NCBI GenBank assembly: GCA_900469475.1
Contig: UBXG01000002.1
Location: 346,760 to 410,759 of the forward strand
DNA: 64,000 nucleotides
Direction: 5' to 3'
From: Hyphomicrobiales bacterium
Lineage (GTDB): Bacteria > Pseudomonadota > Alphaproteobacteria > Rhizobiales > Rhizobiaceae
The translations under genes and the position numbers were made by a program. The notes under the pieces are model-generated. The model saw nothing but the letters and a program-made list of their open reading frames with translations, ran no database searches and was not told where the DNA came from. Positions 18,116 to 26,796 of the stretch are shown one piece after another (within the stretch, counting starts at the first letter, position 1; every line of letters begins with the position of its first letter).

Positions 18116-18701
18116 GGAAGTCCAATATTACCTGTCCGGCCTGTGGCTGCTGATCCGGATGGATGCACGCGGCTTTCAGTATCTGGATATTTCGGATCGC
18201 GGCATGCTGCGCTCCTTCTGGGCGATTTTCTGGAGCCTTCCCTCGATCGGCATTTCCTGGCTGTGGTGGCAGCAGGCCTATCTGCGTGCCATGCCGCCGG
18301 AAACAGCGACGGGCCTCGCCTTTTTCCTGAGGCTGGCGCTGGTCGAGGCGGCGAATTGGCTGATCCCGCTGGTTCTTGCCGGCGTATTGCTGCTGTTTTT
18401 CCGTGTCGGTGAGAAGTTCACGCCGATCGTCGTGGTGGTGAACTGGCTTGGGGTGCCGACATCCTATCTCAATGCGCTGCTTATCGCCCTAATCGCCTTC
18501 GTGCCTGGCTCCAGTGGATTGGCGGCGCTGCTATGGCTTGTCCTGATGGGGACGATCATCTTTTCGCTGGCACGCATGCTTCGAATGATCTGCGGCACGC
18601 ATCCGCTCTTTATCGGCACACTGACGCTGGTGCTGCTGATCCCGACCATGCTGCTGACGGATTTTCTGCAACGCTTCCTCGGCGTCTATCCGCCTGTTTG
18701 A
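18102..18701 (+). CDS. conserved integral membrane protein
   Basis: Hydrophobic protein of 199 residues with about five membrane segments, including ALVEAANWLIPLVLAGVLLL, ALLIALIAFVPG and LTLVLLIPTMLLTDF. I do not recognise a functional family. It overlaps the dapE end by 14 bp and is therefore probably translationally coupled. The downstream neighbour truA is convergent. The N-terminal MPSFKEVQYYLSGLWLL suggests an amphipathic or cytoplasmic leader. A role in cell-envelope physiology is only a guess from context. Confidence 0.8.
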   Translation: MPSFKEVQYYLSGLWLLIRMDARGFQYLDISDRGMLRSFWAIFWSLPSIGISWLWWQQAYLRAMPPETATGLAFFLRLALVEAANWLIPLVLAGVLLLFFRVGEKFTPIVVVVNWLGVPTSYLNALLIALIAFVPGSSGLAALLWLVLMGTIIFSLARMLRMICGTHPLFIGTLTLVLLIPTMLLTDFLQRFLGVYPPV

Positions 18702-18717
18702 GGCAATCGCAGAGGGA

Positions 18718-19521
18718 CTACGACAGATCCTCGCCATCATCGGCATTTTCGCCCTCACCAGGCAAACCGGCGCCGTCACGATATTCCACTTGCATGAAAT
18801 ATAGCCCATCCGGTGGGGCGACGGGGCCGCAGGCCTTGCGATCCTTTGCCTCGAGCGCCGCGCGCACATCGTCGGGCGTCCATTTACCCTCGCCCGCAAG
18901 CTTCAGCGTGCCGGCGAAAGAACGGATCTGATTGTGCAGGAAGCTTTGCGCCGTGGCACGGATCTCGATGAGCTCGCCGCTGCGCGTCACATCCAGCCGG
19001 TCGAGCGTGCGCACCGGGCTGTTTGCCTGGCAATGCGCCGAGCGAAAGGTGGTGAAATCGTGCCGTCCCACAAGCGTTTGCGCGGCGGCATGCATGACCT
19101 CATGGTCCATATCCTTCGGCACCCACCAGGCGCGCCCGGCTTCCAAAGCCAGAGGCGCACGGCGGGCGATGATGCGATAGAGATAGTGGCGGCGGATGGC
19201 CGAAAAGCGCGCGTCGAAGCTTTGGTCGACCTCGACGATATCGAGAATGGCAATACGGTTACCGGCAAGCCTCAGATGGGCATTGAGCGCGTTGCGCAGC
19301 GTATAGACCTTCCATTCCTTCGAGAGATCTGCATGCATGACCTGCCCCATGGCATGCACGCCGGAATCGGTGCGTCCCGCGCCGCGGATCGAAACGGTCT
19401 CGCCGGTCAAGGACAGGATAGCGCCTTCGATTGCGCCCTGCACGGAGGGGCCGTTTTCCTGGCGCTGCCAACCGACATAGGGAATGCCGTCATATTCGAC
19501 GGTCATCTTGTAACGCGGCAT
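18718..19521 (-). CDS. truA: tRNA pseudouridine(38-40) synthase TruA
   Basis: Forms pseudouridine at positions 38-40 of the tRNA anticodon arm. The 267-residue product carries the catalytic aspartate in [14 protein letters not shown] at about residue 52, and [11 protein letters not shown] in the core. It starts 1 bp into the fmt stop codon (TGATG overlap), so it is translated after fmt. In relatives the order def-fmt-truA is continuous. Confidence 0.96.
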   Translation of the reverse strand: MPRYKMTVEYDGIPYVGWQRQENGPSVQGAIEGAILSLTGETVSIRGAGRTDSGVHAMGQVMHADLSKEWKVYTLRNALNAHLRLAGNRIAILDIVEVDQSFDARFSAIRRHYLYRIIARRAPLALEAGRAWWVPKDMDHEVMHAAAQTLVGRHDFTTFRSAHCQANSPVRTLDRLDVTRSGELIEIRATAQSFLHNQIRSFAGTLKLAGEGKWTPDDVRAALEAKDRKACGPVAPPDGLYFMQVEYRDGAGLPGEGENADDGEDLS

Positions 19522-20468
19522 CAGGCTTGCTCCGAGGCGAGCATGGTGCCCGGCGCGATCGGCGTGCCGCGCAGGAAGTCGGCTGCCGCCAAGGGCTTGC
19601 CGCCGGCCTTCTGCAGCTTCGTCAGCCTGATGGCGCCGGAGGCGCAGGCAGTGACGAGATCATCTGTCAAGATCTGACCGGAGGCTCCGTTGCCTTCCGC
19701 CAATTCCGAACCCAGCACCTTGATACGCTCGGGGCGGCCAGCAATTTCGGCCTCGAACCAGGCGCCGGGAAAGGGCGACAGGCCGCGAATATAATTATGG
19801 ACATCGGCTGCGGGCTTGCCGAAATCGATACGGGTTTCACCCTTATCGATTTTGGCGGCATAAAGAACGCCTTCGGACGGCTGGGCGGTCAACGGCAACT
19901 CGTCATGTTCCAGCTTGTTCATCGCCTCAGCCATGGCCTTTGCGCCAACGAGCATCAGCCTGTCATGCAGTTCGCCCGCTGTCATGGTGTCGCCGATTTC
20001 GACTTCGCGTGTCAAAGCGACCGGGCCGGTATCCAGCCCCTTGTCCATCTTCATCACCATCATGCCGGTTTTTTTGTCGCCGGCCATGATTGCTCGCTGG
20101 ATGGGAGCGGCTCCGCGCCAGCGCGGCAGCAGTGAGGCATGGCCGTTGTAGCAGCCGAGACGCGTGCCCGACAGAATTGCCTCCGGCAGCAACAGGCCAT
20201 AAGCGACGACGACAGCGACGTCGGCATTCAGATCGCGAAAACGCTGGCGTTCATCGGGATCCTTGAAATTGACGGGCGTGAAAACTGGCAGGCCCAGCAA
20301 TTCGGCCGCCTGATGCACCGGCGATTTCTGCAGGTCGAGCCCTCGCCGGCCGCCGGGGCGCGGCGGTTGCGTATAAACGGCACGAATCTTGTGACCGGCA
20401 TCGATCAGGGACCGCAATGTCGGCACGGAGAATTCGGGCGTTCCCATAAAGACGATGTTGAGCGACAT
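19521..20468 (-). CDS. fmt: methionyl-tRNA formyltransferase
   Basis: Formylates initiator Met-tRNA using 10-formyltetrahydrofolate. The 315-residue product has the formyltransferase core with [20 protein letters not shown], the substrate-binding signature, and an OB-fold C-terminal domain. Start ATG at 20468 ([13 protein letters not shown]); another ATG three codons upstream is possible. It overlaps truA by 1 bp. The upstream neighbour is the toxin gene, 72 bp away, where def would normally be adjacent. Confidence 0.96.
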   Translation of the reverse strand: MSLNIVFMGTPEFSVPTLRSLIDAGHKIRAVYTQPPRPGGRRGLDLQKSPVHQAAELLGLPVFTPVNFKDPDERQRFRDLNADVAVVVAYGLLLPEAILSGTRLGCYNGHASLLPRWRGAAPIQRAIMAGDKKTGMMVMKMDKGLDTGPVALTREVEIGDTMTAGELHDRLMLVGAKAMAEAMNKLEHDELPLTAQPSEGVLYAAKIDKGETRIDFGKPAADVHNYIRGLSPFPGAWFEAEIAGRPERIKVLGSELAEGNGASGQILTDDLVTACASGAIRLTKLQKAGGKPLAAADFLRGTPIAPGTMLASEQA

Positions 20469-20539
20469 GTGATCCATCCGGCTAAGATATCAGATTTAGA
20501 ATGACCCAGCGGCCGCGGTACACGCCATCGGGTCCAATG

Positions 20540-20962
20540 CTAGCCGCCTTCAAACGGGTTTACGAGCTTGAGATCAAGCCCCTCGAAGTCTTTTGTATTG
20601 CGCGTCGCCAATGTCGCACCATTCGCAAGGCAGATGGCGGCGATCATGGCGTCCTGTACGGAAATCTGATGTCCCGAGCGCTCGCGACGGGCGCGAATGC
20701 GGCCCGTTAACCGCGCGCTGTCTTGATCCAGTTGCAAGATACGCCCCATAAAGTGATGTCCCATGAGAGAGTCGAGGCCTTCGAAAAATCGTTTTGATCG
20801 ATCCCTCAGCAGCACCTTTTCTGCGCCATAGGACAGCTCCATTAGAACGGGAGAGCAGAGATACAGGGTCTCCATCTCCTGCCGCTCAAACCATTCACCG
20901 ACGTTTGGAGATAAATTCGCCTTTGTGATTTCCGAAACCACGTTCGTATCGAGAACAATCAT
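20540..20962 (-). CDS. PIN-domain toxin, VapC/FitB family
   Basis: Predicted ribonuclease toxin of 140 residues. All four acidic PIN residues are present: Asp5 (LDTN), Glu42 (LMELSYG), Asp104 (SVQDAMIAA) and Asp125 (NTKDF). The length and the RHS motif HQISVQDAMIAAICLANGATLATRN fit the FitB/VapC subgroup. The start overlaps the antitoxin stop by 4 bp (ATGA, 20959-20962), the usual antitoxin-toxin coupling. Some characterised VapC toxins cleave the anticodon loop of initiator tRNA; the target of this one is unknown. It lies between def and fmt. Confidence 0.92.
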   Translation of the reverse strand: MIVLDTNVVSEITKANLSPNVGEWFERQEMETLYLCSPVLMELSYGAEKVLLRDRSKRFFEGLDSLMGHHFMGRILQLDQDSARLTGRIRARRERSGHQISVQDAMIAAICLANGATLATRNTKDFEGLDLKLVNPFEGG

Positions 20963-21240
20963 TCAGAGCTACGGCGCTCCGCCTCTCTACGGCGAGCCTC
21001 ATCTGTGGCAGACATGAAGTCGCGATGTTCTTCGTCGCTCAATGCAAGGCCGACGAACGCAGAACGCAGCTGGCCGAGCGTCGAGCCCGCCTTTGCAGCA
21101 TTCTCCGATCGCGTAGCATTGAGGCCCTTTCGAACCTGAATCTTAATTTCTTCCGAGAGACTGTGACCAGAGCGCTTCGCCTCGTCGCTAAGCTCTCGCT
21201 TCAAGCTTTCGGACATGTCTCTGACCAATATATCAGCCAT
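20959..21240 (-). CDS. FitA/VapB-like ribbon-helix-helix antitoxin
   Basis: Antitoxin of 93 residues that should neutralise the PIN toxin and repress its own promoter. The N-terminal ribbon-helix-helix is visible (ADILVRDMSESLKRELSDEA). The toxin-binding C-terminal tail is basic and acidic (DEARRREAERRSS). The ATG at 21240 is chosen because GGAGG lies 5 nt upstream; an ATG at 21252 overlaps that site. A double GATATC repeat is located immediately upstream and is a likely operator. Confidence 0.9.
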   Translation of the reverse strand: MADILVRDMSESLKRELSDEAKRSGHSLSEEIKIQVRKGLNATRSENAAKAGSTLGQLRSAFVGLALSDEEHRDFMSATDEARRREAERRSSE

Positions 21241-21253
21241 TCGCGCCTCCATT

Positions 21254-21270
21254 TGATATCAATGATATCA
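21254..21270. promoter_or_regulatory. candidate toxin-antitoxin operator
   Basis: TGATATC-AA-TGATATCA contains two GATATC palindromes with centres 9 bp apart, just upstream of the antitoxin start. The whole 17-bp block is also nearly palindromic. FitAB and VapBC complexes bind such repeats to autoregulate. Confidence 0.65.
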
Positions 21271-21305
21271 TAGAGCTTTTAGGCCGATCTTTCAACGGCT
21301 GGAGA

Positions 21306-21821
21306 TCAAAGAGCCTTGGCCTTGGCGGCCTTGGTGAACTTCTTGATCACCATCTCCCGCTTCAAGCGCGAGATATAGTCGATGAAGAGCACGCCGTTCA
21401 GATGGTCGATCTCGTGCTGCACGCAGGTCGCAAGCAGGCCGTCGGCCTCGGTGAGCTGCTCCTTGCCGTTGCGGTCCAGATGCTTGACGGTGACGCGCGC
21501 CGGGCGCTCCACCTCTGCATAATAATCCGGAATGGAGAGGCAGCCTTCCTCATAGACCGAACGTTCATCCGAAGACGCGACGATCTCCGGATTGATGAAG
21601 ACCAGTGGCGTTTTCTCTTCGCCCTCGCGCGCGACGTCGATGACGAGCATGCGGCGGGGAACGCCGATCTGGATCGCAGCAAGGCCAATGCCCGGCGCGT
21701 CATACATGGTTTCCAGCATGTCGTCGGCGAGGCGCTGAATTTCGGTATCGATCTGCTCGATGGGCTTGGAAGCCTGGCGGAGCAGCGGATCGGGCAAAAT
21801 GATGAGTGGCTTGATCGTCAT
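21306..21821 (-). CDS. def: peptide deformylase
   Basis: Metalloprotease that removes the formyl group from new proteins. The 171-residue product has all three motifs: [17 protein letters not shown] with the metal-binding Cys, and QHEIDHLNG (HExxH). The ATG at 21821 ([12 protein letters not shown]) is used; another ATG four codons earlier is possible. The gene is divergent from rmuC. It would normally be followed directly by fmt, but here a toxin-antitoxin pair intervenes. Confidence 0.96.
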   Translation of the reverse strand: MTIKPLIILPDPLLRQASKPIEQIDTEIQRLADDMLETMYDAPGIGLAAIQIGVPRRMLVIDVAREGEEKTPLVFINPEIVASSDERSVYEEGCLSIPDYYAEVERPARVTVKHLDRNGKEQLTEADGLLATCVQHEIDHLNGVLFIDYISRLKREMVIKKFTKAAKAKAL

Positions 21822-22007
21822 GACGTTTCCCATAACGCATCTTGTTGTGCGATGGAATCGCCAAGATGGCGGTGAGACAGTGTTTTTTCAACGATGGTCA
21901 TCCGGATCAGCGCAAATGACCCAGAAATTATGTTCACGTTTTGATCTGGATATTCGCGATGGTTTTGCTATGGTGCCCATAAGAACTTCACCAATGCGCC
22001 AGGTTTC

Positions 22008-23186
22008 ATGTCCTTCATCATCTTCGGCCAAGCCATTTCCACGGTCCAGGTTCTGACCGGCCTCGTTATCCTGCTTGCGATCGCGGTCATCGTCCTTTTC
22101 GTCCGCGGCAAGGCACGCGCGGAAGACGACGCGCTCGACGCCGAGCATACGATGGCAGCATTGTTGCGGTCGCAGGCTGAGATGCAGGGGCGGCTTGCCA
22201 CAATGGCAGAAGTCTTCGGCTCCAGACAGGCCGAGCTTAATCAGGCCATCGGCCAACGTCTCGACGGGATGTCGCAGCGGGTGACGGCGACGATCGGCGA
22301 GCAGACGCGCTCGACGCATGAGAATCTGCGCCGCCTGCAGGAACGGCTCGCCGTCATCGATGCCGCCCAGACCAATATCCAGACGCTGGCCAAGGATGTC
22401 GTCGGCCTGCAGGCCATTCTTTCCAACAAGCAGACACGCGGTGCCTTCGGCCAGGCGCGCATGGAGACCATCATCGCCGACGGGCTGCCGATGGGCGCCT
22501 ACGCATTTCAGACGACGCTTTCCAACGGCTCGCGACCGGACTGTACCGTGCGCATGCCAAACGGCTCGCCGCCGCTTGTCATCGATGCGAAGTTTCCGTT
22601 GGAGGCGTGGAACGCCATCCGCAGTGCTGCCAGTCCCGAACATGGCAAGATCGCCGCACAGCAGTTCCGCCGGGATTTGGAGCTGCATATTCGCGACATT
22701 TCAGAGAAATATCTGATCCCCGGTGAGACGCAGGACACGGCCTTTCTCTTCGTGCCGTCCGAGTCGATCTTTGCCGAGATCCACGAGAATTTCGAGGCGA
22801 TCGTGCAGAAGGCCCAGCGCGCCCGTATCGTCATCGTCTCACCATCGTTGCTGATGCTGTCGATCCAGGTCATCCAAGCTGTCCTGAAGGATCAGCGCAT
22901 GCGCGAGCAGGCTCATGTCATCCAGAGCGAAGTGGCTCATCTGATGGACGACCTGTCACGCCTCGACGAGCGGGTGCGCAAGCTGCAGGGGCATTTCGCC
23001 ATGGCGCAGAAGGATGTCGACATGATCGTCACCTCGGCCGACAAGCTGGCGCGGCGCGGCGAGCGGATAGAAGCGCTGGAATTCGAGGCAGCGAAAGAGC
23101 CTGCCAAGGCGCGCACGGAAGAACGGCCCAAACCTGTCGACAACCGCACAAGCCAACTCAAGCTCAGGGTAGTTGACGAAGACTGA
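22008..23186 (+). CDS. rmuC: DNA recombination protein RmuC
   Basis: RmuC-family protein of 392 residues. An N-terminal membrane segment (VLTGLVILLAIAVIVLFV) is followed by a coiled-coil region (about 50-150) and the nuclease-fold domain (about 160-330; IDAKFPLEAW carries the core acidic residue). In Escherichia coli, RmuC limits inversions at short inverted repeats. The gene is divergent from def, as in related genomes. The C-terminus is charged and low in complexity. Confidence 0.93.
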   Translation: MSFIIFGQAISTVQVLTGLVILLAIAVIVLFVRGKARAEDDALDAEHTMAALLRSQAEMQGRLATMAEVFGSRQAELNQAIGQRLDGMSQRVTATIGEQTRSTHENLRRLQERLAVIDAAQTNIQTLAKDVVGLQAILSNKQTRGAFGQARMETIIADGLPMGAYAFQTTLSNGSRPDCTVRMPNGSPPLVIDAKFPLEAWNAIRSAASPEHGKIAAQQFRRDLELHIRDISEKYLIPGETQDTAFLFVPSESIFAEIHENFEAIVQKAQRARIVIVSPSLLMLSIQVIQAVLKDQRMREQAHVIQSEVAHLMDDLSRLDERVRKLQGHFAMAQKDVDMIVTSADKLARRGERIEALEFEAAKEPAKARTEERPKPVDNRTSQLKLRVVDED

Positions 23187-23287
23187 TCGCTTCGGCAGTG
23201 TCGCGCCCACTCGATGTATGATCCGAAAAGACAAAGGCAGCCTTCTGGCAGGATCATGCAGGCGCAACACCCAGGGCAGGACATTGC

Positions 23288-24187
23288 ATGATCACTATTT
23301 TCGGCTCCATCAATATGGACCTCATCGCCACCACGGATCGTTTGCCGAAGCCGGGCGAAACGGTTGCCGGCAACGGCTTCTCCACGGCCGCCGGCGGCAA
23401 GGGCGCCAACCAGGCGCTGGCCGCACGCCGCGCCGGCGCAACGGTCCGCCTCAGCGGGGCGGTCGGCAATGATGCCTTCGCGGAGCCCGCGCTTGCGTTG
23501 CTCGATACGGCAGGGACCGATCTTTCGACCGTCCGGCGTGTGTCCGAAGCGACGGGCACGGCTCTCATCCTCGTGGGGGGTGACGGCGAGAACATGATCG
23601 CCGTTGTGCCGGGCGCCAATGGTACGAACACCTCCGAACACGCAGCGGCCGCCGTTGCTGCTCTGAAGGCTGGCGATACGCTGATGCTTCAGCTCGAAAT
23701 TCCGGTCGCCGCCGTCGAGATGGCGCTAAACGCCGCGAAGGCAAAGAGCGTGCGCACCGTGCTCAATCTGGCGCCGCTGATCCCGGAAGCTGCCCGCCTC
23801 GGCCGCCTTGCCGATATTGTCATCGCAAACGAGACCGAATTCGAGAGACTGGCCGGCCAGGACAACATGTCGGCTTCCGAGCGCGAGGCAGCCCTGGTTC
23901 GCCTACATGGTGAAACCGGCCAGACGCTGATCGTCACGCTTGGCGGCGATGGTGTCATCGCCATTCGCGACGGCGAGCTCGCGCGCGCCAAGGGTCTCGT
24001 GATCGAGCCGGTCGACACCGTCGGCGCCGGCGATACCTTTTGCGGCTATTTTGCCGCCAGCCTCGATCAAGGCCTGGATTTCCACGCCAGCTTGCGTCGG
24101 GCTGCCGTCGCCGGTTCGCTCGCCTGCTTGAAGCCTGGAGCACAGCCGTCCATTCCGGTTGCCAGCGAAGTCGCCGAAGAGCTTTAA
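23288..24187 (+). CDS. rbsK: ribokinase
   Basis: PfkB-family sugar kinase of 299 residues that phosphorylates ribose. The first signature is GGKGANQALAARRAGA at about residue 38. The second, DTVGAGDTFCGYFAAS at about 244, includes the catalytic Asp. The N-terminal ITIFGSINMDL is typical of ribokinase. There is no adjacent ribose transporter. A nucleoside hydrolase that could supply ribose is encoded 2.6 kb downstream on the other strand, with a chemoreceptor between them. Confidence 0.93.
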   Translation: MITIFGSINMDLIATTDRLPKPGETVAGNGFSTAAGGKGANQALAARRAGATVRLSGAVGNDAFAEPALALLDTAGTDLSTVRRVSEATGTALILVGGDGENMIAVVPGANGTNTSEHAAAAVAALKAGDTLMLQLEIPVAAVEMALNAAKAKSVRTVLNLAPLIPEAARLGRLADIVIANETEFERLAGQDNMSASEREAALVRLHGETGQTLIVTLGGDGVIAIRDGELARAKGLVIEPVDTVGAGDTFCGYFAASLDQGLDFHASLRRAAVAGSLACLKPGAQPSIPVASEVAEEL

Positions 24188-24209
24188 AGCTAAAACTCCC
24201 CACGCATCG

Positions 24210-24241
24210 GGAAGCGCAATTAATTAAATTTTTGCGCTTCC
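24210..24241. terminator. hairpin after rbsK
   Basis: GGAAGCGCAA and TTGCGCTTCC form a 10-bp perfect stem around an AT-rich 12-nt loop, 23 bp after the ribokinase stop. There is no long T-run on the 3' side, so it may act as a processing or termination hairpin. Confidence 0.55.
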
Positions 24242-24381
24242 ATATCATTCTCCTCTGGCCTGGCGCGCATAGCCTTCCGGTTGCGGCAGGAATCTTAACG
24301 GCGGCTCCATGACAGGGCCATCCTGCGCCGACCTTGCATTCGGATAATGTGTATCCGACGCATCGCTTTTTCGAGGAAATG

Positions 24382-26727
24382 ATGTTCATCTTTCGCATGA
24401 AGTCGCTTGCGGCCAAGCTCATCTTGGTCACCGGGCTGGCGATCGCACTCGTTCTGCTGGTTTCCAATTTTCTGCTGATTTCCCAGACCCGAGATCGCGT
24501 CGAGACGTTGACGATGGATCAGGCGAATACCGAGGCCAAGTCCATTTCAAACGAGATCGCCGCAAATGTCGGCGAACTGGCAAGTGCCGCCCGCTCCATG
24601 GCTGCCATCATCGGCCGCGGCCACGAGGGTCATACCTTCGACCGCAAGGGCATGATCAATATCCTCAAGGCAAATGTCGAGCAGAATGCCTTTGCCTTCG
24701 GCAGCTGGTTCTGTGAACAGCTCGGCGCACTGGATGGCAAGACGACCGAACTTGCCAACAACAAGGATCAGGCCGTCAACGACAAGGGCGCCTTCACGCC
24801 CTATTGGTCGAAGACCAAGGATGGCGGCATCCAGTTCTCGACCTTCGATAATGACTACACCGCCGCCTGGTGGAAGCTTGCAGCCGACAGCGGCAAGGGC
24901 GCGATCACGCCGCCCTATCTCGCACAGGGCACCGACGTTCCGACGACCATGAGCTCGATCGCCTATCCCGTCATGTCGGGCGGCAAACTGATCGGTGTCG
25001 CAGGCGTCGACATTTCTCTTAGCTCGCTTTCGACGAAGCTGCAGAAGATGCAGCCTTTCGGCACCGGCCGCGTGCTGCTGGTTTCCCAGGACAACAAGTG
25101 GCTGGTGGCACCGAGCGTCGACCTGCTGATGAAGGACTATAACGGTTCCGGCACTGACGTGATCAAGGCGGCACTGACCACCTCTTCTTCAAGCGTCCTC
25201 AAGAACCTTTCTGAAAATGGCGGCGAAGCGTTCGACCGCGTCGTCTACCCTTTCGCCGTTCCCGGCCTCAATGCCACCTGGGTCGTTCTCATCGACGTGC
25301 CGCATAGCGCAATCGCAGCACCGGTGCGCGATCAGACCTATATGATGATCGTTGCCGGCATTCTCGTGCTTGCCGCCGTCATGCTCGCCCTCTACGTCGC
25401 TGTGCGCGGTTTCGTGCAGAAGCCGCTCGCCGGTCTCGTCGCAAGCGTCAATCGCCTCAGCACCGGCAATTATGCCGAACCGGTCGCCGGCCAGGCAGGT
25501 GCAGACGAAGTTGGTTCAGTCGCCAAGGCACTCGAAGGGTTCCGCTTTGCGCTTGCCGACACCAAGCGCCTCGAAGGTGAAGCCAACGATCAGCGTCTGG
25601 CTGCCGAAGGCGAGCGCCGCCGCTCGGAGAGCGAACGCAACGAGAGCGTCACCCTCCAGCGCCATATCGTCAGCATTCTCGGCCACAGCCTCGCCGAGCT
25701 TTCCAAGGGCAACCTCACCCAGCGGATCACGGACGATTTCCCCGGCGAATATGCCCAGCTCAAGCAGGACTTCAATGCTGCGCTGGCGAGCCTTGAGGAG
25801 ACGGTTCATACCGTCAATGTCAGCGTCGGCAATATCGGCAGCGGCACCGGCGAAATCAGCAACAGCGCCTCGGATCTCGCCCGCCGCACCGAACAGCAGG
25901 CGGCCAGCCTCGAAGAGACGGCGGCAGCCCTCAATGAGCTGACCGCGCAGGTCAACTCCAGCGCCGAAAACGCACGCACGGCGGCAAGCAGCGTAAATGC
26001 GGCGTCTCAGGATGCCGAGCATTCCGGCGAGATCGTGCAAAAGGCCATTTCCTCCATGCACGGCATCGAGCAATCGTCGCAGGAGGTGTCGCGCATCATC
26101 GGCGTCATCGACGAGATCGCTTTCCAGACCAATCTTCTCGCGCTCAATGCCGGTGTCGAAGCGGCGCGTGCGGGCGACGCGGGCAAGGGCTTCGCCGTTG
26201 TCGCACAGGAAGTGCGCGAGCTGGCTCAGCGCTCGGCCAATGCCGCAAAGGAGATCAAGACTTTGATCAACGCCTCGGCCGGACAGGTCAAGGAAGGCGT
26301 CGATCTGGTCGGCCGCACGGGCGATGCCCTGCACAAGATCGCCCAGCAAGTTATGGAGATCAACGGCTTGATCCGTCAGATCTCCGCTTCCGCCAGCGAG
26401 CAGGCGATCGGTCTGAAGGAAATCAACTCGGCCATGAACCAGATGGATCAGGTAACCCAGCAGAATGCCGCGATGGTAGAGGAAACCACAGCTTCGAGCG
26501 TTGCCCTTGCCGAAGAAGCCCAGTCACTTCGGACACTCGTTGCGCGCTTCCGCACCGCACGTGCCGCCCAGGAGAATGCCAGCGCATTGCGGGCGACCGC
26601 CCAGCAGATGCGGGCTCCGGTCGCGCCGCGGCGGGCAGCTCCTACCGCTGCATCACCGGCACGCAAGGCAATTCCACAGACGCAGGGCGCCAATGCACTC
26701 GCGCAGGATGACTGGGAAGAGTTCTGA
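24382..26727 (+). CDS. methyl-accepting chemotaxis protein with Cache sensor
   Basis: Chemoreceptor of about 781 residues. Membrane segment 1 (LILVTGLAIALVLLVSNFLL) precedes a large periplasmic domain of about 290 residues with a dCache-like pattern (WSKTKDGGIQFSTFDNDY, then VAGVDISLSSLSTKL). Membrane segment 2 is followed by two HAMP-like units and the signalling domain (NLLALNAGVEAARAGDAGKG). It ends DDWEEF, a probable CheR/CheB tether shared with the receptor at 133-2139. GAGG 5 nt before the ATG at 24382 supports this start. dCache receptors usually sense amino acids, purines or carboxylates. A nucleoside link is suggested only by the neighbours. Confidence 0.94.
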   Translation: MFIFRMKSLAAKLILVTGLAIALVLLVSNFLLISQTRDRVETLTMDQANTEAKSISNEIAANVGELASAARSMAAIIGRGHEGHTFDRKGMINILKANVEQNAFAFGSWFCEQLGALDGKTTELANNKDQAVNDKGAFTPYWSKTKDGGIQFSTFDNDYTAAWWKLAADSGKGAITPPYLAQGTDVPTTMSSIAYPVMSGGKLIGVAGVDISLSSLSTKLQKMQPFGTGRVLLVSQDNKWLVAPSVDLLMKDYNGSGTDVIKAALTTSSSSVLKNLSENGGEAFDRVVYPFAVPGLNATWVVLIDVPHSAIAAPVRDQTYMMIVAGILVLAAVMLALYVAVRGFVQKPLAGLVASVNRLSTGNYAEPVAGQAGADEVGSVAKALEGFRFALADTKRLEGEANDQRLAAEGERRRSESERNESVTLQRHIVSILGHSLAELSKGNLTQRITDDFPGEYAQLKQDFNAALASLEETVHTVNVSVGNIGSGTGEISNSASDLARRTEQQAASLEETAAALNELTAQVNSSAENARTAASSVNAASQDAEHSGEIVQKAISSMHGIEQSSQEVSRIIGVIDEIAFQTNLLALNAGVEAARAGDAGKGFAVVAQEVRELAQRSANAAKEIKTLINASAGQVKEGVDLVGRTGDALHKIAQQVMEINGLIRQISASASEQAIGLKEINSAMNQMDQVTQQNAAMVEETTASSVALAEEAQSLRTLVARFRTARAAQENASALRATAQQMRAPVAPRRAAPTAASPARKAIPQTQGANALAQDDWEEF

Positions 26728-26750
26728 GCCGACGCTCGATAAATAAGATG

Positions 26751-26784
26751 CAAAAGGCCGCCGGATCGCTCCGGCGGCCTTTTG
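26751..26784. terminator. terminator between MCP and nucleoside hydrolase
   Basis: A 15-bp perfect stem (CAAAAGGCCGCCGGA/TCCGGCGGCCTTTTG) with a 4-nt loop has T-runs readable on both strands. It should terminate the chemoreceptor gene and the convergent nucleoside hydrolase gene. Confidence 0.9.
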
Positions 26785-26796
26785 CATGGATCTTGA

